The notes beneath the pieces were generated by a model. That model did no database searches. It was not told where the DNA came from and saw only the letters and a program-made list of their open reading frames with translations. A stretch of DNA of 64,000 bases from assembly GCA_023665605.1 (NCBI GenBank), contig JAMPDP010000001.1, forward strand, positions 876,384 to 940,383, written 5' to 3'. Position 1 is the stretch's first letter. Every line of letters starts with the position of its first letter. The translations under genes and the position numbers were made by a program. Source of the stretch: Candidatus Amulumruptor caecigallinarius (GTDB lineage: Bacteria; Bacteroidota; Bacteroidia; Bacteroidales; Muribaculaceae). Below, in pieces: positions 1 through 6,546 of the stretch.

Positions 1-2
1 AC

Positions 3-320
3 GATGATGCCGCCGTGGGTAAGCATACTTTGGCCGTCCTCACCGATGCCGCCACATCGGGGCGGTTCTCCGTGTGGCAATACACGGCCAATGCCCTGCT
101 CGGCATGGGACTGACCTGTCCGGCGTGGTGGGCGATAAGTCCGTGGATGCTCTTCGTGCCGGTGGCCTTCTTCTGCGGAGTGGTGGCGCCTCTATGCCGC
201 CGCATCTCGCGCGAGAGCTCCGGTCGCGCCCTCAACCCCCTGCTCGGAGCCACAGCCCGCGCCATGGCTCTGTATGCTCTGACTCTCCTTGCGGCAGCCC
301 TGGCCTGCACGGAATTTTAG
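3..320 (+). CDS. menA: 1,4-dihydroxy-2-naphthoate polyprenyltransferase, C-terminal part
   Basis: The reading frame is open from the left edge and ends at 320, so only the last ~105 residues are present. The fragment opens with DDAAVGKHTLAV, which matches the Asp-rich/GKRTL segment of UbiA-family prenyltransferases of the MenA type. Hydrophobic stretches follow, and the end (GRALNPLLGATAR) resembles the last MenA helix. MenA attaches the polyprenyl tail to dihydroxynaphthoate in menaquinone synthesis at the inner membrane. The start, and most of the first Asp-rich motif, lie outside the window. Other UbiA members cannot be fully excluded. Confidence 0.75.
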   Translation, partial: DDAAVGKHTLAVLTDAATSGRFSVWQYTANALLGMGLTCPAWWAISPWMLFVPVAFFCGVVAPLCRRISRESSGRALNPLLGATARAMALYALTLLAAALACTEF

Positions 321-340
321 AGCTTGTTAGTAACGATTTA

Positions 341-348
341 TATATTTG
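341..348 (+). promoter_or_regulatory. Bacteroidales -7 promoter element for the gamma-carbonic anhydrase-like gene
   Basis: TATATTTG matches the TAnnTTTG -7 consensus and lies 24 nt before the ATG at 373. No TTTG at the usual 19-21 nt spacing is visible; a TTG sits 14 nt upstream. It suggests separate transcription from menA. Confidence 0.6.
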
Positions 349-372
349 CAATCTCAATAAGCGCATATTATC

Positions 373-936
373 ATGGCATTAGTGATACCCCTGCGGGGCT
401 ATACCCCGCGCATCGGCTCCGGCTGCTTCTTCGCACCGACAGCCCAGATTATCGGCGACGTGACCATCGGCAACGAGTGCAGCATATGGTTCGGCACCAT
501 ACTGCGCGGCGACGTGAACACCATCACTATCGGTGACCGTGTCAACATCCAGGATGGGTCAGTGCTCCACACCCTCTATGAGAAGTCAACCATAGAAATT
601 GGCAACGATGTGTCAATCGGCCATAACGTCACCATCCACGGGGCCAAAATCCACGACCTCGCACTGATAGGCATGGGGGCCGTGGTGATGGATGATGCCG
701 AGGTGGGCGAAGGCGCTCTGGTAGCCGCCGGCTCGGTGGTGCTGTCACGCACCAAGATTGCCCCGCATGAGCTGTGGGGCGGGGCTCCCGCCAAGTTCAT
801 CAAGATGGTGGAGCCGGAGAAGGCCCGCGAGATGAACCAGAAGATAGCGCGCAACTATCTGATGTATTCCCGTTGGTACTCCGAGCCTGATGCCACTCCC
901 TACGACATAGACATCTACGGGGAGCGCCGGGAGTGA
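373..936 (+). CDS. gamma-carbonic anhydrase family protein (left-handed beta-helix)
   Basis: 187 residues. Almost the whole chain is hexapeptide-repeat sequence (IIGDVTIG, CSIWFGTILRGD, VSIGHNVTIHGA), typical of YrdA/CaiE/CamH-like trimeric beta-helix proteins. The candidate zinc histidines are present in VLHT and IGHNVTIHG, in the expected arrangement for the family. A C-terminal helix (residues ~145-175) caps the helix. These proteins are called gamma-carbonic anhydrases, but many have no measured activity, so the substrate is uncertain. The ATG follows a -7 element closely, and the gene is monocistronic as far as visible: the next genes are on the other strand. Confidence 0.85.
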   Translation: MALVIPLRGYTPRIGSGCFFAPTAQIIGDVTIGNECSIWFGTILRGDVNTITIGDRVNIQDGSVLHTLYEKSTIEIGNDVSIGHNVTIHGAKIHDLALIGMGAVVMDDAEVGEGALVAAGSVVLSRTKIAPHELWGGAPAKFIKMVEPEKAREMNQKIARNYLMYSRWYSEPDATPYDIDIYGERRE

Positions 937-946
937 CATCCTGACG

Positions 947-1342
947 CTACCACAGATTTCTGGCCACGCACCATATCGTGAATATGGCGGCGGTGGCAAG
1001 ACAGACATAGCGGCCGTTGATGGCAGCGTGGAAGCGCGGCCATCGCGGTCGCATTATTTCCGCCAGGGCGAGGAGCAGGAGCAGCGGGAGGGCGCAGACC
1101 ATCATGGCATTGAGCCTCCAAGCTCCGGCAATGTCGCCATGGAGCAGCGCGTGGGCGGCTCGTTGAGAGCCGCAACCGGGGCATTGCCACCCGGTGAGGG
1201 TGAGGAACGGGCAGCGCGGGAAAGGTGCTGTGTCGGGGTCAAACCATCCGTAAACGGCAATGAGCGCCACGGCAGCGATAGCCACCGTGACGCCCATAAG
1301 GATGTGTCGCCTCCGTGGGTGCGAAGCCCTGGGAGGGGTCAT
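947..1342 (-). CDS. DUF2752 family membrane protein
   Basis: 131 residues from the ATG at 1342, which overlaps the stop of the upstream CD225 gene by 4 bp (ATGA). An open frame extends further 5' but runs through that gene, so I chose the internal start. A first membrane segment (residues ~17-32) precedes the family signature: CPFLTLTGWQCPGCGSQRAAH, with a paired CP...CPGCG cysteine motif, followed by LLHGDIAGAWRLN and two more hydrophobic helices. DUF2752 proteins are small, of unknown function, and often sit next to CD225/TM2-type proteins, as here. The cysteines suggest a metal or redox site; that is inference. Confidence 0.85.
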   Translation of the reverse strand: MTPPRASHPRRRHILMGVTVAIAAVALIAVYGWFDPDTAPFPRCPFLTLTGWQCPGCGSQRAAHALLHGDIAGAWRLNAMMVCALPLLLLLALAEIMRPRWPRFHAAINGRYVCLATAAIFTIWCVARNLW

Positions 1343-1689
1343 GTAAGAGCGTAGTAAAGCATGATGAAGGGCACGTTGATCAGACCGAGCACCACTGAGG
1401 CAATGAGCATCAGGCGTGCATCGGCGGATGCACGACGCGCCCCTTCGATGTCGCCTATGCGCCAGCGTGCACTTACCTTCGACGAGAATACGAGCCCGAC
1501 AATGGCCGTGACCACGCAGAGCAGGATGCACACCAGCAGCCAGCCGAAGTAAGTGGGCGGCATGGTGGCGTCAGCCACAGCAGATGGCATGGTGCCGCTG
1601 CAGGGATTATCGCCACATGGGGGCACGGTGGGCACGCTGGCTCTCTCGGGAGCGTCCTCGGGAGGCAGGGGGGGCGGCATTGTGTTCAT
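1339..1689 (-). CDS. CD225/dispanin-like two-helix membrane protein
   Basis: 116 residues. The N-terminal ~40 residues are Pro-rich and cytosolic-looking. A first transmembrane helix (about 47-68, WLLVCILLCVVTAIVGLVFSS) is followed by KVSARWRIGDIEGARRASADAR, then a second helix (about 92-112). The order helix, basic loop with GD..GA..AS..A, helix is the signature of the CD225/dispanin (IFITM-like) superfamily as found in bacteria. It is translationally coupled to the DUF2752 gene through an ATGA overlap. The function is unknown; the fixed pairing suggests a joint membrane role. No clear -7 promoter was found upstream. Confidence 0.8.
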   Translation of the reverse strand: MNTMPPPLPPEDAPERASVPTVPPCGDNPCSGTMPSAVADATMPPTYFGWLLVCILLCVVTAIVGLVFSSKVSARWRIGDIEGARRASADARLMLIASVVLGLINVPFIMLYYALT

Positions 1690-1776
1690 ATGCTTATTGC
1701 TTGTTTATAGCGTATGTGATAGCTTGTCAGTGGTTGGTCAGAGCTCTTAGAGGTAGTTAGATACAACCTCTTATAA

Positions 1777-2661
1777 TCAGAAGAACTTGATTTCCTGACC
1801 CTCGATGTCGCTCAGCAGGTTGTTGGCCAGACGGCTGGCCCCGATACGGAAGTAGTCCGAGTCAAGCCACTTCTCGCCGAGAATCTCCTTGACAAGGGTG
1901 TAATACTTCAGGGCCTCATCAGTTGTGGCCACGCCACCGGCAGCCTTGAAGCCAACCATGATGGATGTGCGCTCGTAATACTCCTTGATGCAGTGGAGCA
2001 TGGTGTAGGCAGCTTCGAGCGAAGCACCGGGGTATTCCTTACCGGTGGAGGTCTTGAGGAATGCCGCCCCGCTGTAAAGGGCGAGCACGGATGCGGCCTT
2101 GATGTTTTCGGGGGTCTTGAGGGCACCGGTCTCGAGGATGACCTTCAGGCGGGCGTTGCGGCAGGAGTGGCGTATCTCCTCAATCTCGTCACACACCTCC
2201 TGATAATCCTTATCGAAGAAGTTGCCGAGGTTGAGCACTATGTCAATCTCATCGGCGCCACCCTCCACGGCGAGGGCTGTCTCGGCCACCTTCACTTCCG
2301 GGAAAGTCTGCGAAGTGGGGAAGCCGCCGCTGACAGCCACCACGCGCACGCGGCTCACTTCGAGGACGCTGCGCACCACGGGGGCAAACACCGGGTAGAC
2401 GCAGATGCCTGCCACCGGGGGCAGCTCGCCGTAGTCGTTCTCAAACTGGTTGACCTTCTCGGTAAAGTCGCTGACACTCTGCATCGAGTCGGTGCTCTTG
2501 AGCGTGGTGAGGTCTATGGAGCTGAAGAGGAAGCGGAGCACGTCGGGGGTGCGGTTCTCCTCCATATGCTCATCGAGAATCTTCTGAATGTCGGCCTTGA
2601 TGGCAGCCTCGTCGGTGGTCACCTTGTAGGCGTTGATGGCTTCGAGATATTTACTTTCCAT
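1777..2661 (-). CDS. deoC: deoxyribose-phosphate aldolase
   Basis: 294 residues, the longer Bacteroidetes form. DeoC cleaves 2-deoxyribose-5-phosphate to acetaldehyde and glyceraldehyde-3-phosphate in nucleoside salvage. Class I aldolase residues are visible: D140 in DEIDIVLN, Schiff-base K203 in FLKTSTGK, and K239 in GFKAAGGV. It is the last gene of the bioB-dtd-deoC run, 15 bp after dtd. Other Bacteroidales often have a MazG-type gene between dtd and deoC; none is present here. Confidence 0.95.
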   Translation of the reverse strand: MESKYLEAINAYKVTTDEAAIKADIQKILDEHMEENRTPDVLRFLFSSIDLTTLKSTDSMQSVSDFTEKVNQFENDYGELPPVAGICVYPVFAPVVRSVLEVSRVRVVAVSGGFPTSQTFPEVKVAETALAVEGGADEIDIVLNLGNFFDKDYQEVCDEIEEIRHSCRNARLKVILETGALKTPENIKAASVLALYSGAAFLKTSTGKEYPGASLEAAYTMLHCIKEYYERTSIMVGFKAAGGVATTDEALKYYTLVKEILGEKWLDSDYFRIGASRLANNLLSDIEGQEIKFF

Positions 2662-2676
2662 GGTCAGGTTAATGAT

Positions 2677-3144
2677 TTATTGTGTGGAAGTTGAGTGTTC
2701 GATTTTCTTTTCTATAACAATGGTCACGGGCCCTGAGTTGACCAGGGCCACATCCATCATGGCACCAAACACACCGGTGTGCACCTTGCGTCCGAGCAGC
2801 CGCTCCACCTCGGCGCAGTATAGCTCATAGAGCGGCACGGCCAGGTCGTGACCGGCGGCGCGTATGTAGCTGGGGCGGTTGCCGTGGCGAGCATCAGCAA
2901 GCAGCGTGAACTGGCTCACGGCGAGCACCTGGCCGCCGACATCGGCCACGGAGCGGTTCATCACTCCGGCCTCATCGTCGAAGATGCGCAGTCCTGCGGT
3001 TTTTGCGGCGAGCCAACGTGCACAGTCGGGTGTGTCATCGCGCTCCACGCCCACGAGCACCATCAGCCCCTCCCCTATCCGGGAGTGCACGCGGCCACCG
3101 ATTGTCACTGAGGCCTCCTTGACGCGCTGGATTACTATCTTCAT
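2677..3144 (-). CDS. dtd: D-aminoacyl-tRNA deacylase
   Basis: 155 residues, usual length. DTD removes D-amino acids (and glycine mischarged on tRNA-Ala) from tRNA in the cytosol. The two active-site signatures are present: SQFTLLAD in the middle (family SQFTL) and NSGPVTI near the C-terminus (cross-subunit Gly-Pro motif). The N-terminus [13 protein letters not shown] is the classic family start, which fixes the initiation codon. It lies 8 bp after bioB and 15 bp before deoC, so one transcript is likely. Confidence 0.95.
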   Translation of the reverse strand: MKIVIQRVKEASVTIGGRVHSRIGEGLMVLVGVERDDTPDCARWLAAKTAGLRIFDDEAGVMNRSVADVGGQVLAVSQFTLLADARHGNRPSYIRAAGHDLAVPLYELYCAEVERLLGRKVHTGVFGAMMDVALVNSGPVTIVIEKKIEHSTSTQ

Positions 3145-3152
3145 GGCGCAGG

Positions 3153-4178
3153 TTATGAAATGACAGGCAGACTGTGCCCGGCGGGTGCTTCATCCCGGAC
3201 TTCTTCGGACTGTGGATGCGAGAAGCCGGTGTCGGCGAAGAGTTGCCGGTCTTCGGCAAGGGTGTTGCCAAGCGAGGTAAGCATATCGCCGACAATGGCT
3301 CCGTTGACACCGCCGCGCATCATGCGACGCATCGACTCGCTGGAGAGGCGTTTCCGCCCCCCGGCAAAACGTATCGTGCACTTGGGGGCTACAAGCCGCA
3401 TCAGAGCCACGGAGCGTTCTATCTCCTCTTCGTCAATCAGCGGGGTGTGCTCCAGCGGTGTCCCGGGGATGGGATTCAGGATGTTCACGGGGATGCTGAC
3501 GGCTCCGGCGTCACGGGCGGCGGCGGCAAGCTCCAGACGGTCGCGGAGTGTCTCGCCCATGCCTATTATGCCTCCACTGCACACCTCCAGGCCCTCGTCG
3601 AGGGCCGCACGAATGGTGGCGAGCTTATCGGCATAGGTGTGAGTGGTGCACAGCCTCGCGAAGTGTCCGGGGGAGCTTTCGAGGTTGCAGTGGTAGCGTG
3701 TCACGCCGGCCTGACGCAGGCGGCGCATGGCGTCGCGGTCAAGCAGTCCCATCGAAGCACACAGCCCCAGCGCGGGGTGACGACGACGGATTTCGGCGAT
3801 GTAGTCGCAGAAACGGTCGAGCTGACGGGGGGACACCCTCCGCCCCGAGGTGACGAGGGAGAAGCGGCCGACTCCTTCGCGGGCATTGATGGCTGCTGCC
3901 TCCATCACGCTGCCACGCTCGATTATGTCATATTCGGTGATGCCCGTGGAGTGCCGGGCACTCTGTGCGCACCATTTGCAGTCCTCGCCGCAACGCCCCG
4001 AGCGGGCGTTGACTATGGAGCAAGTGTCGGCACGTGAGCCGCTGTATGCTGAGCGCACGTGGTCAGCAACCTCCTGCAGCTGCCCCACAGAGCAAATGCA
4101 GGCAAGCTCCAGAGCCTCCTCCACGGAAGCCCCGATGCCCGCAAGCGCCGCCTCAGTAACCTTGGCAAGTAAATCCAT
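3153..4178 (-). CDS. bioB: biotin synthase (radical SAM), variant Fe-S ligands
   Basis: 341 residues from the ATG at 4178; an upstream in-frame start would lie inside the promoter. BioB inserts sulfur into dethiobiotin. The radical-SAM cluster motif is C63-x3-C67-x2-C70. Cysteines matching E. coli C128 and C188 are C140 (LGLCASMG) and C200 (LEVCSGG), and R270 (TIRFAGGR) matches the Arg ligand. The residue matching E. coli C97 is Ser (S107, RFSLVTSG). Extra cysteines occur at C164 (YHCNLE), C177 and C267. This resembles the obligate-anaerobe BioB type reported to use an auxiliary 4Fe-4S cluster; I infer that from residue pattern only. No other biotin gene is in the window. Confidence 0.92.
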   Translation of the reverse strand: MDLLAKVTEAALAGIGASVEEALELACICSVGQLQEVADHVRSAYSGSRADTCSIVNARSGRCGEDCKWCAQSARHSTGITEYDIIERGSVMEAAAINAREGVGRFSLVTSGRRVSPRQLDRFCDYIAEIRRRHPALGLCASMGLLDRDAMRRLRQAGVTRYHCNLESSPGHFARLCTTHTYADKLATIRAALDEGLEVCSGGIIGMGETLRDRLELAAAARDAGAVSIPVNILNPIPGTPLEHTPLIDEEEIERSVALMRLVAPKCTIRFAGGRKRLSSESMRRMMRGGVNGAIVGDMLTSLGNTLAEDRQLFADTGFSHPQSEEVRDEAPAGHSLPVIS

Positions 4179-4184
4179 GACACG

Positions 4185-4208
4185 CAAATATAGCACTTTC
4201 CCGCCAAA
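4185..4208 (-). promoter_or_regulatory. promoter of bioB operon, nearly leaderless
   Basis: On the minus strand, TTTG, 12 nt, then TATATTTG (-7 box at 4185-4192). Only 6 nt separate the -7 box from the bioB ATG at 4178, so transcription should begin at or within a few bases of the start codon. The TTG-N12 spacing recurs in four other promoters of this window. Confidence 0.65.
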
Positions 4209-4254
4209 CCGCCCCCATCCCCGGCAAACTTGCGGCAGTTTTCCGGATAGATGA

Positions 4255-4285
4255 TTTGATATATTGATACTTATTCATATATTTG
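4255..4285 (+). promoter_or_regulatory. promoter of hipBA
   Basis: TTTG at 4255-4258, a 19-nt spacer, then TATATTTG at 4278-4285. This is a full match to the Bacteroidales -33/-7 arrangement and lies 25 nt before the hipB ATG. It is back to back with the bioB promoter. HipB-type repressors normally bind their own promoter; no clear operator palindrome was recognised. Confidence 0.75.
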
Positions 4286-4310
4286 CGGTTAATTGTCTAT
4301 TTATTGAACC

Positions 4311-4628
4311 ATGGCTAATCTAAGTTATATCACCACTGACGAGATATTGTCGCAATTGTCGCGGAGGCTGAAAGAGTACAGACTGGCTGCTCGCATGAGT
4401 CAGAGGGAGCTTGCAGAGCTATCCGGAGTGGGCTACACCACGGTGTCACACTTTGAACAGGGTGTGCACACAAACATCTCACTGGCCAACTTCATTGCGC
4501 TTCTCCGGTGCGTAGGCATGGAGAAAAGGTTGCTGGACACACTCCCGCCTCTTCCTGTACCGCCATTGGCCCTGCGCGAAATCAACAAACTTATACCCAA
4601 ACGGGTGCGACGCACCTCACAGAGATGA
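4311..4628 (+). CDS. HipB-like XRE-family antitoxin/repressor
   Basis: 105 residues. A helix-turn-helix of the Cro/C1 type spans about residues 13-68 (LSRRLKEYRLAARMSQRELAELSGV...TTVSHFEQG). The tail is basic and Pro-rich (PPLPVPPLALREINKLIPKRVRR), which may mediate partner contact. It overlaps the hipA-like gene by ATGA, the standard antitoxin-first order. Expected role: neutralise HipA and repress the operon. It is somewhat longer than E. coli HipB (88 aa). Confidence 0.85.
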   Translation: MANLSYITTDEILSQLSRRLKEYRLAARMSQRELAELSGVGYTTVSHFEQGVHTNISLANFIALLRCVGMEKRLLDTLPPLPVPPLALREINKLIPKRVRRTSQR

Positions 4629-5908
4629 TTACAAGCCTTGATGTGATGCTTTGGGGGCGCCGAGCCGGCACTCTCGTGTCAGGCCCCAAGGGGCATGAGA
4701 CTCGGATATGTTTCTACTTCGATGCAGACTACGCCGCTGACGGGGTGGACTTTGCGCCCTTACGCGCCCCTCTGCAGGGCGTAGTGGCCAGCCGGGGATT
4801 GCCGGTGTATCCGGAGGAGGGAAAGGAGTTTGGGGGACTGCCATCCTTTATCGCCGACTCAATGCCCGACCGCTGGGGCAACATGGTGTTTACTGAATGG
4901 GCCAGGGCACATCATCTTAAGCAGCGTGACCTCTCGCCGCTTGACCGCCTGGCATATATAGGACGACGTGGCATGGGAGCATTGGAATTTGTCCCACCCT
5001 CGGACATCAATCTGGAAAGCCCCTTTAAGGTGGAGATTGCCGAACTTGCCAAACTTGCTGACCAAGCCCTGATCGAGGCCGGGAAACTTCATGTGAAGCT
5101 AAGTCCCGACTTCACCATTGAAAACCTGTTCAAAGTAGGTACATCGGCTGGCGGACGCCGTCCTAAGGCTGTAATCAACTGCAATTTTAACTCCGGGGAG
5201 TGCTACTCAGGGCAAGTTGCCGCGCCATTAGACGGTTTCACCCCGATGATAATCAAGTTTGATGAGCACGACACATTCCCGGCGACACGCATCGAGTACA
5301 GCTATTACAAGATGGTTGTCGAAGCAGGGGTTTCCATGATGCCATGTCGATTACTTGAAACGAATGGAGGTGTGCATTTCCTAACGGAACGCTTCGACCG
5401 CAGTGATGAGGAGAAAATTCATGTGCAGACGCTCGCAGCGATGAACCCGTATGCTTCGTCATACGAAGATTTGTTCGACGTCGCCGCCAAACTGGATGTA
5501 TCTCCGGGAGAATTCCGGCAACTGTTTATGCGTATGGCAATGAATGTGGCTTGTGGAAATGTCGATGACCACAACAAGAATTTCAGTTTCATGCTTCGCG
5601 AAGGTGGTCATTGGCAACTTGCTCCGTCTTATGATTTCACCTTTGCCATTGACCCATCTGCACCTCGATACGTAAACCGTCATATTCTGACGGTAAACGG
5701 TAAAAACGATAGTATAAACGGAGGTGACCTGCTGACGGTAGCTTCCCGCTATGGTGTGAAAGATGCAACAGCTATGGTAACAAGAGCCGTGGAGGTTGCA
5801 GAAGGTTATCGGACTCATGCCATTGAAGCCGGTGTTTCAGCCGAATGGATCGGCTTGATTGAAGAGGTAATTGCCGCGCGGTGCTCCAGGTTGCGGGAAA
5901 GGTTGTAA
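4625..5908 (+). CDS. hipA: HipA-family serine/threonine kinase toxin
   Basis: 427 residues from the ATG at 4625 (ATGA overlap with hipB). HipA kinases phosphorylate targets such as glutamyl-tRNA synthetase and cause dormancy. The N-terminal subdomain (1-110) and the kinase core are in one chain, so this is not the split HipST type. Visible sites: the autophosphorylation loop GTSAGGRRPK (S174 is the likely target Ser), the catalytic N-x-D-x-H-x-KN motif at 312-319 (D314), and the metal-binding Asp in APSYDFTF (D337). All key residues are intact, so the kinase is predicted to be functional. The physiological target cannot be read from sequence. Confidence 0.9.
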   Translation: MITSLDVMLWGRRAGTLVSGPKGHETRICFYFDADYAADGVDFAPLRAPLQGVVASRGLPVYPEEGKEFGGLPSFIADSMPDRWGNMVFTEWARAHHLKQRDLSPLDRLAYIGRRGMGALEFVPPSDINLESPFKVEIAELAKLADQALIEAGKLHVKLSPDFTIENLFKVGTSAGGRRPKAVINCNFNSGECYSGQVAAPLDGFTPMIIKFDEHDTFPATRIEYSYYKMVVEAGVSMMPCRLLETNGGVHFLTERFDRSDEEKIHVQTLAAMNPYASSYEDLFDVAAKLDVSPGEFRQLFMRMAMNVACGNVDDHNKNFSFMLREGGHWQLAPSYDFTFAIDPSAPRYVNRHILTVNGKNDSINGGDLLTVASRYGVKDATAMVTRAVEVAEGYRTHAIEAGVSAEWIGLIEEVIAARCSRLRERL

Positions 5909-5932
5909 TTTTGTGGGGAATTAACGGACGTT

Positions 5933-6349
5933 ATGGGACGGTTGCTGGCTATTGACTATGGGCGGAAGCGTTGCGGCATTGCCGTGACTGACCCGCTGCG
6001 GATTGTGGCTAACGGGCTGACTACCGTGGCCACGGCTAAGCTCTGTGAGTTTGTGGCTGACTATGTGAAGCGCGAGGAGGTGGATGCCATCATCGTGGGG
6101 CTGCCCAGGACTCTCGCCGGCGAGCCCAGCGAGAGTATGCGCTACATCCGTCCCGGCATCGAGCGGCTGCGCAAGGTACTCCCGGCGGGATTTCCGATAG
6201 AATTCTTCGACGAGCGGTTCACCTCGACTATGGCCCACCGTGCGATGATTGACGGCGGGCTGCGGAAAATGGCGCGGCGCGACAAAGCACTGGTCGATGA
6301 GATGGCGGCAACAATCATCCTCAACGGGTACCTGGACTCGCGGCGCTAA
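5933..6349 (+). CDS. ruvX: putative Holliday junction resolvase / pre-16S rRNA nuclease YqgF
   Basis: 138 residues, normal length for the YqgF/RuvX family (RNase H-like fold). Motifs: LLAIDYGRKRCGIAVTD at the N-terminus with the first acidic residue (D8), IIVGLP in the middle, FDERFTS, and a C-terminal VDEMAATIIL with the last acidic residue. The family acts in 16S rRNA 5' maturation and possibly recombination. It starts 24 bp after hipA on the same strand, and no promoter was recognised in the gap, so read-through is possible. Confidence 0.9.
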   Translation: MGRLLAIDYGRKRCGIAVTDPLRIVANGLTTVATAKLCEFVADYVKREEVDAIIVGLPRTLAGEPSESMRYIRPGIERLRKVLPAGFPIEFFDERFTSTMAHRAMIDGGLRKMARRDKALVDEMAATIILNGYLDSRR

Positions 6350-6448
6350 GAGCCATTGGGACGGCGTGAAATTTACTTAATTTTCGCAAACGACTGTTAA
6401 TAATGCGTAACAACGGGGGCGTTGGATGGTGTATTTGCGGTAAAGGGC

Positions 6449-6456
6449 TAACTTTG
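6449..6456 (+). promoter_or_regulatory. -7 promoter element of the GH13 gene
   Basis: TAACTTTG fits TAnnTTTG; a TTTG lies 11 nt upstream. A leader of about 85 nt follows before the ATG at 6547. Confidence 0.65.
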
Positions 6457-6546
6457 CAAATTATATAATGCCATGAAAGGCAATCTTGCCTCTACTGAAT
6501 CAGTCTAATAATCAATATAAACACACACATTTCATTATCCATTGCA

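Noticed and set aside
1749..1771. AGAGGT/ACCTCT hairpin downstream of deoC as terminator
   Set aside because: Only 6 bp, with an 11-nt loop and no T run in either direction; too weak to call.
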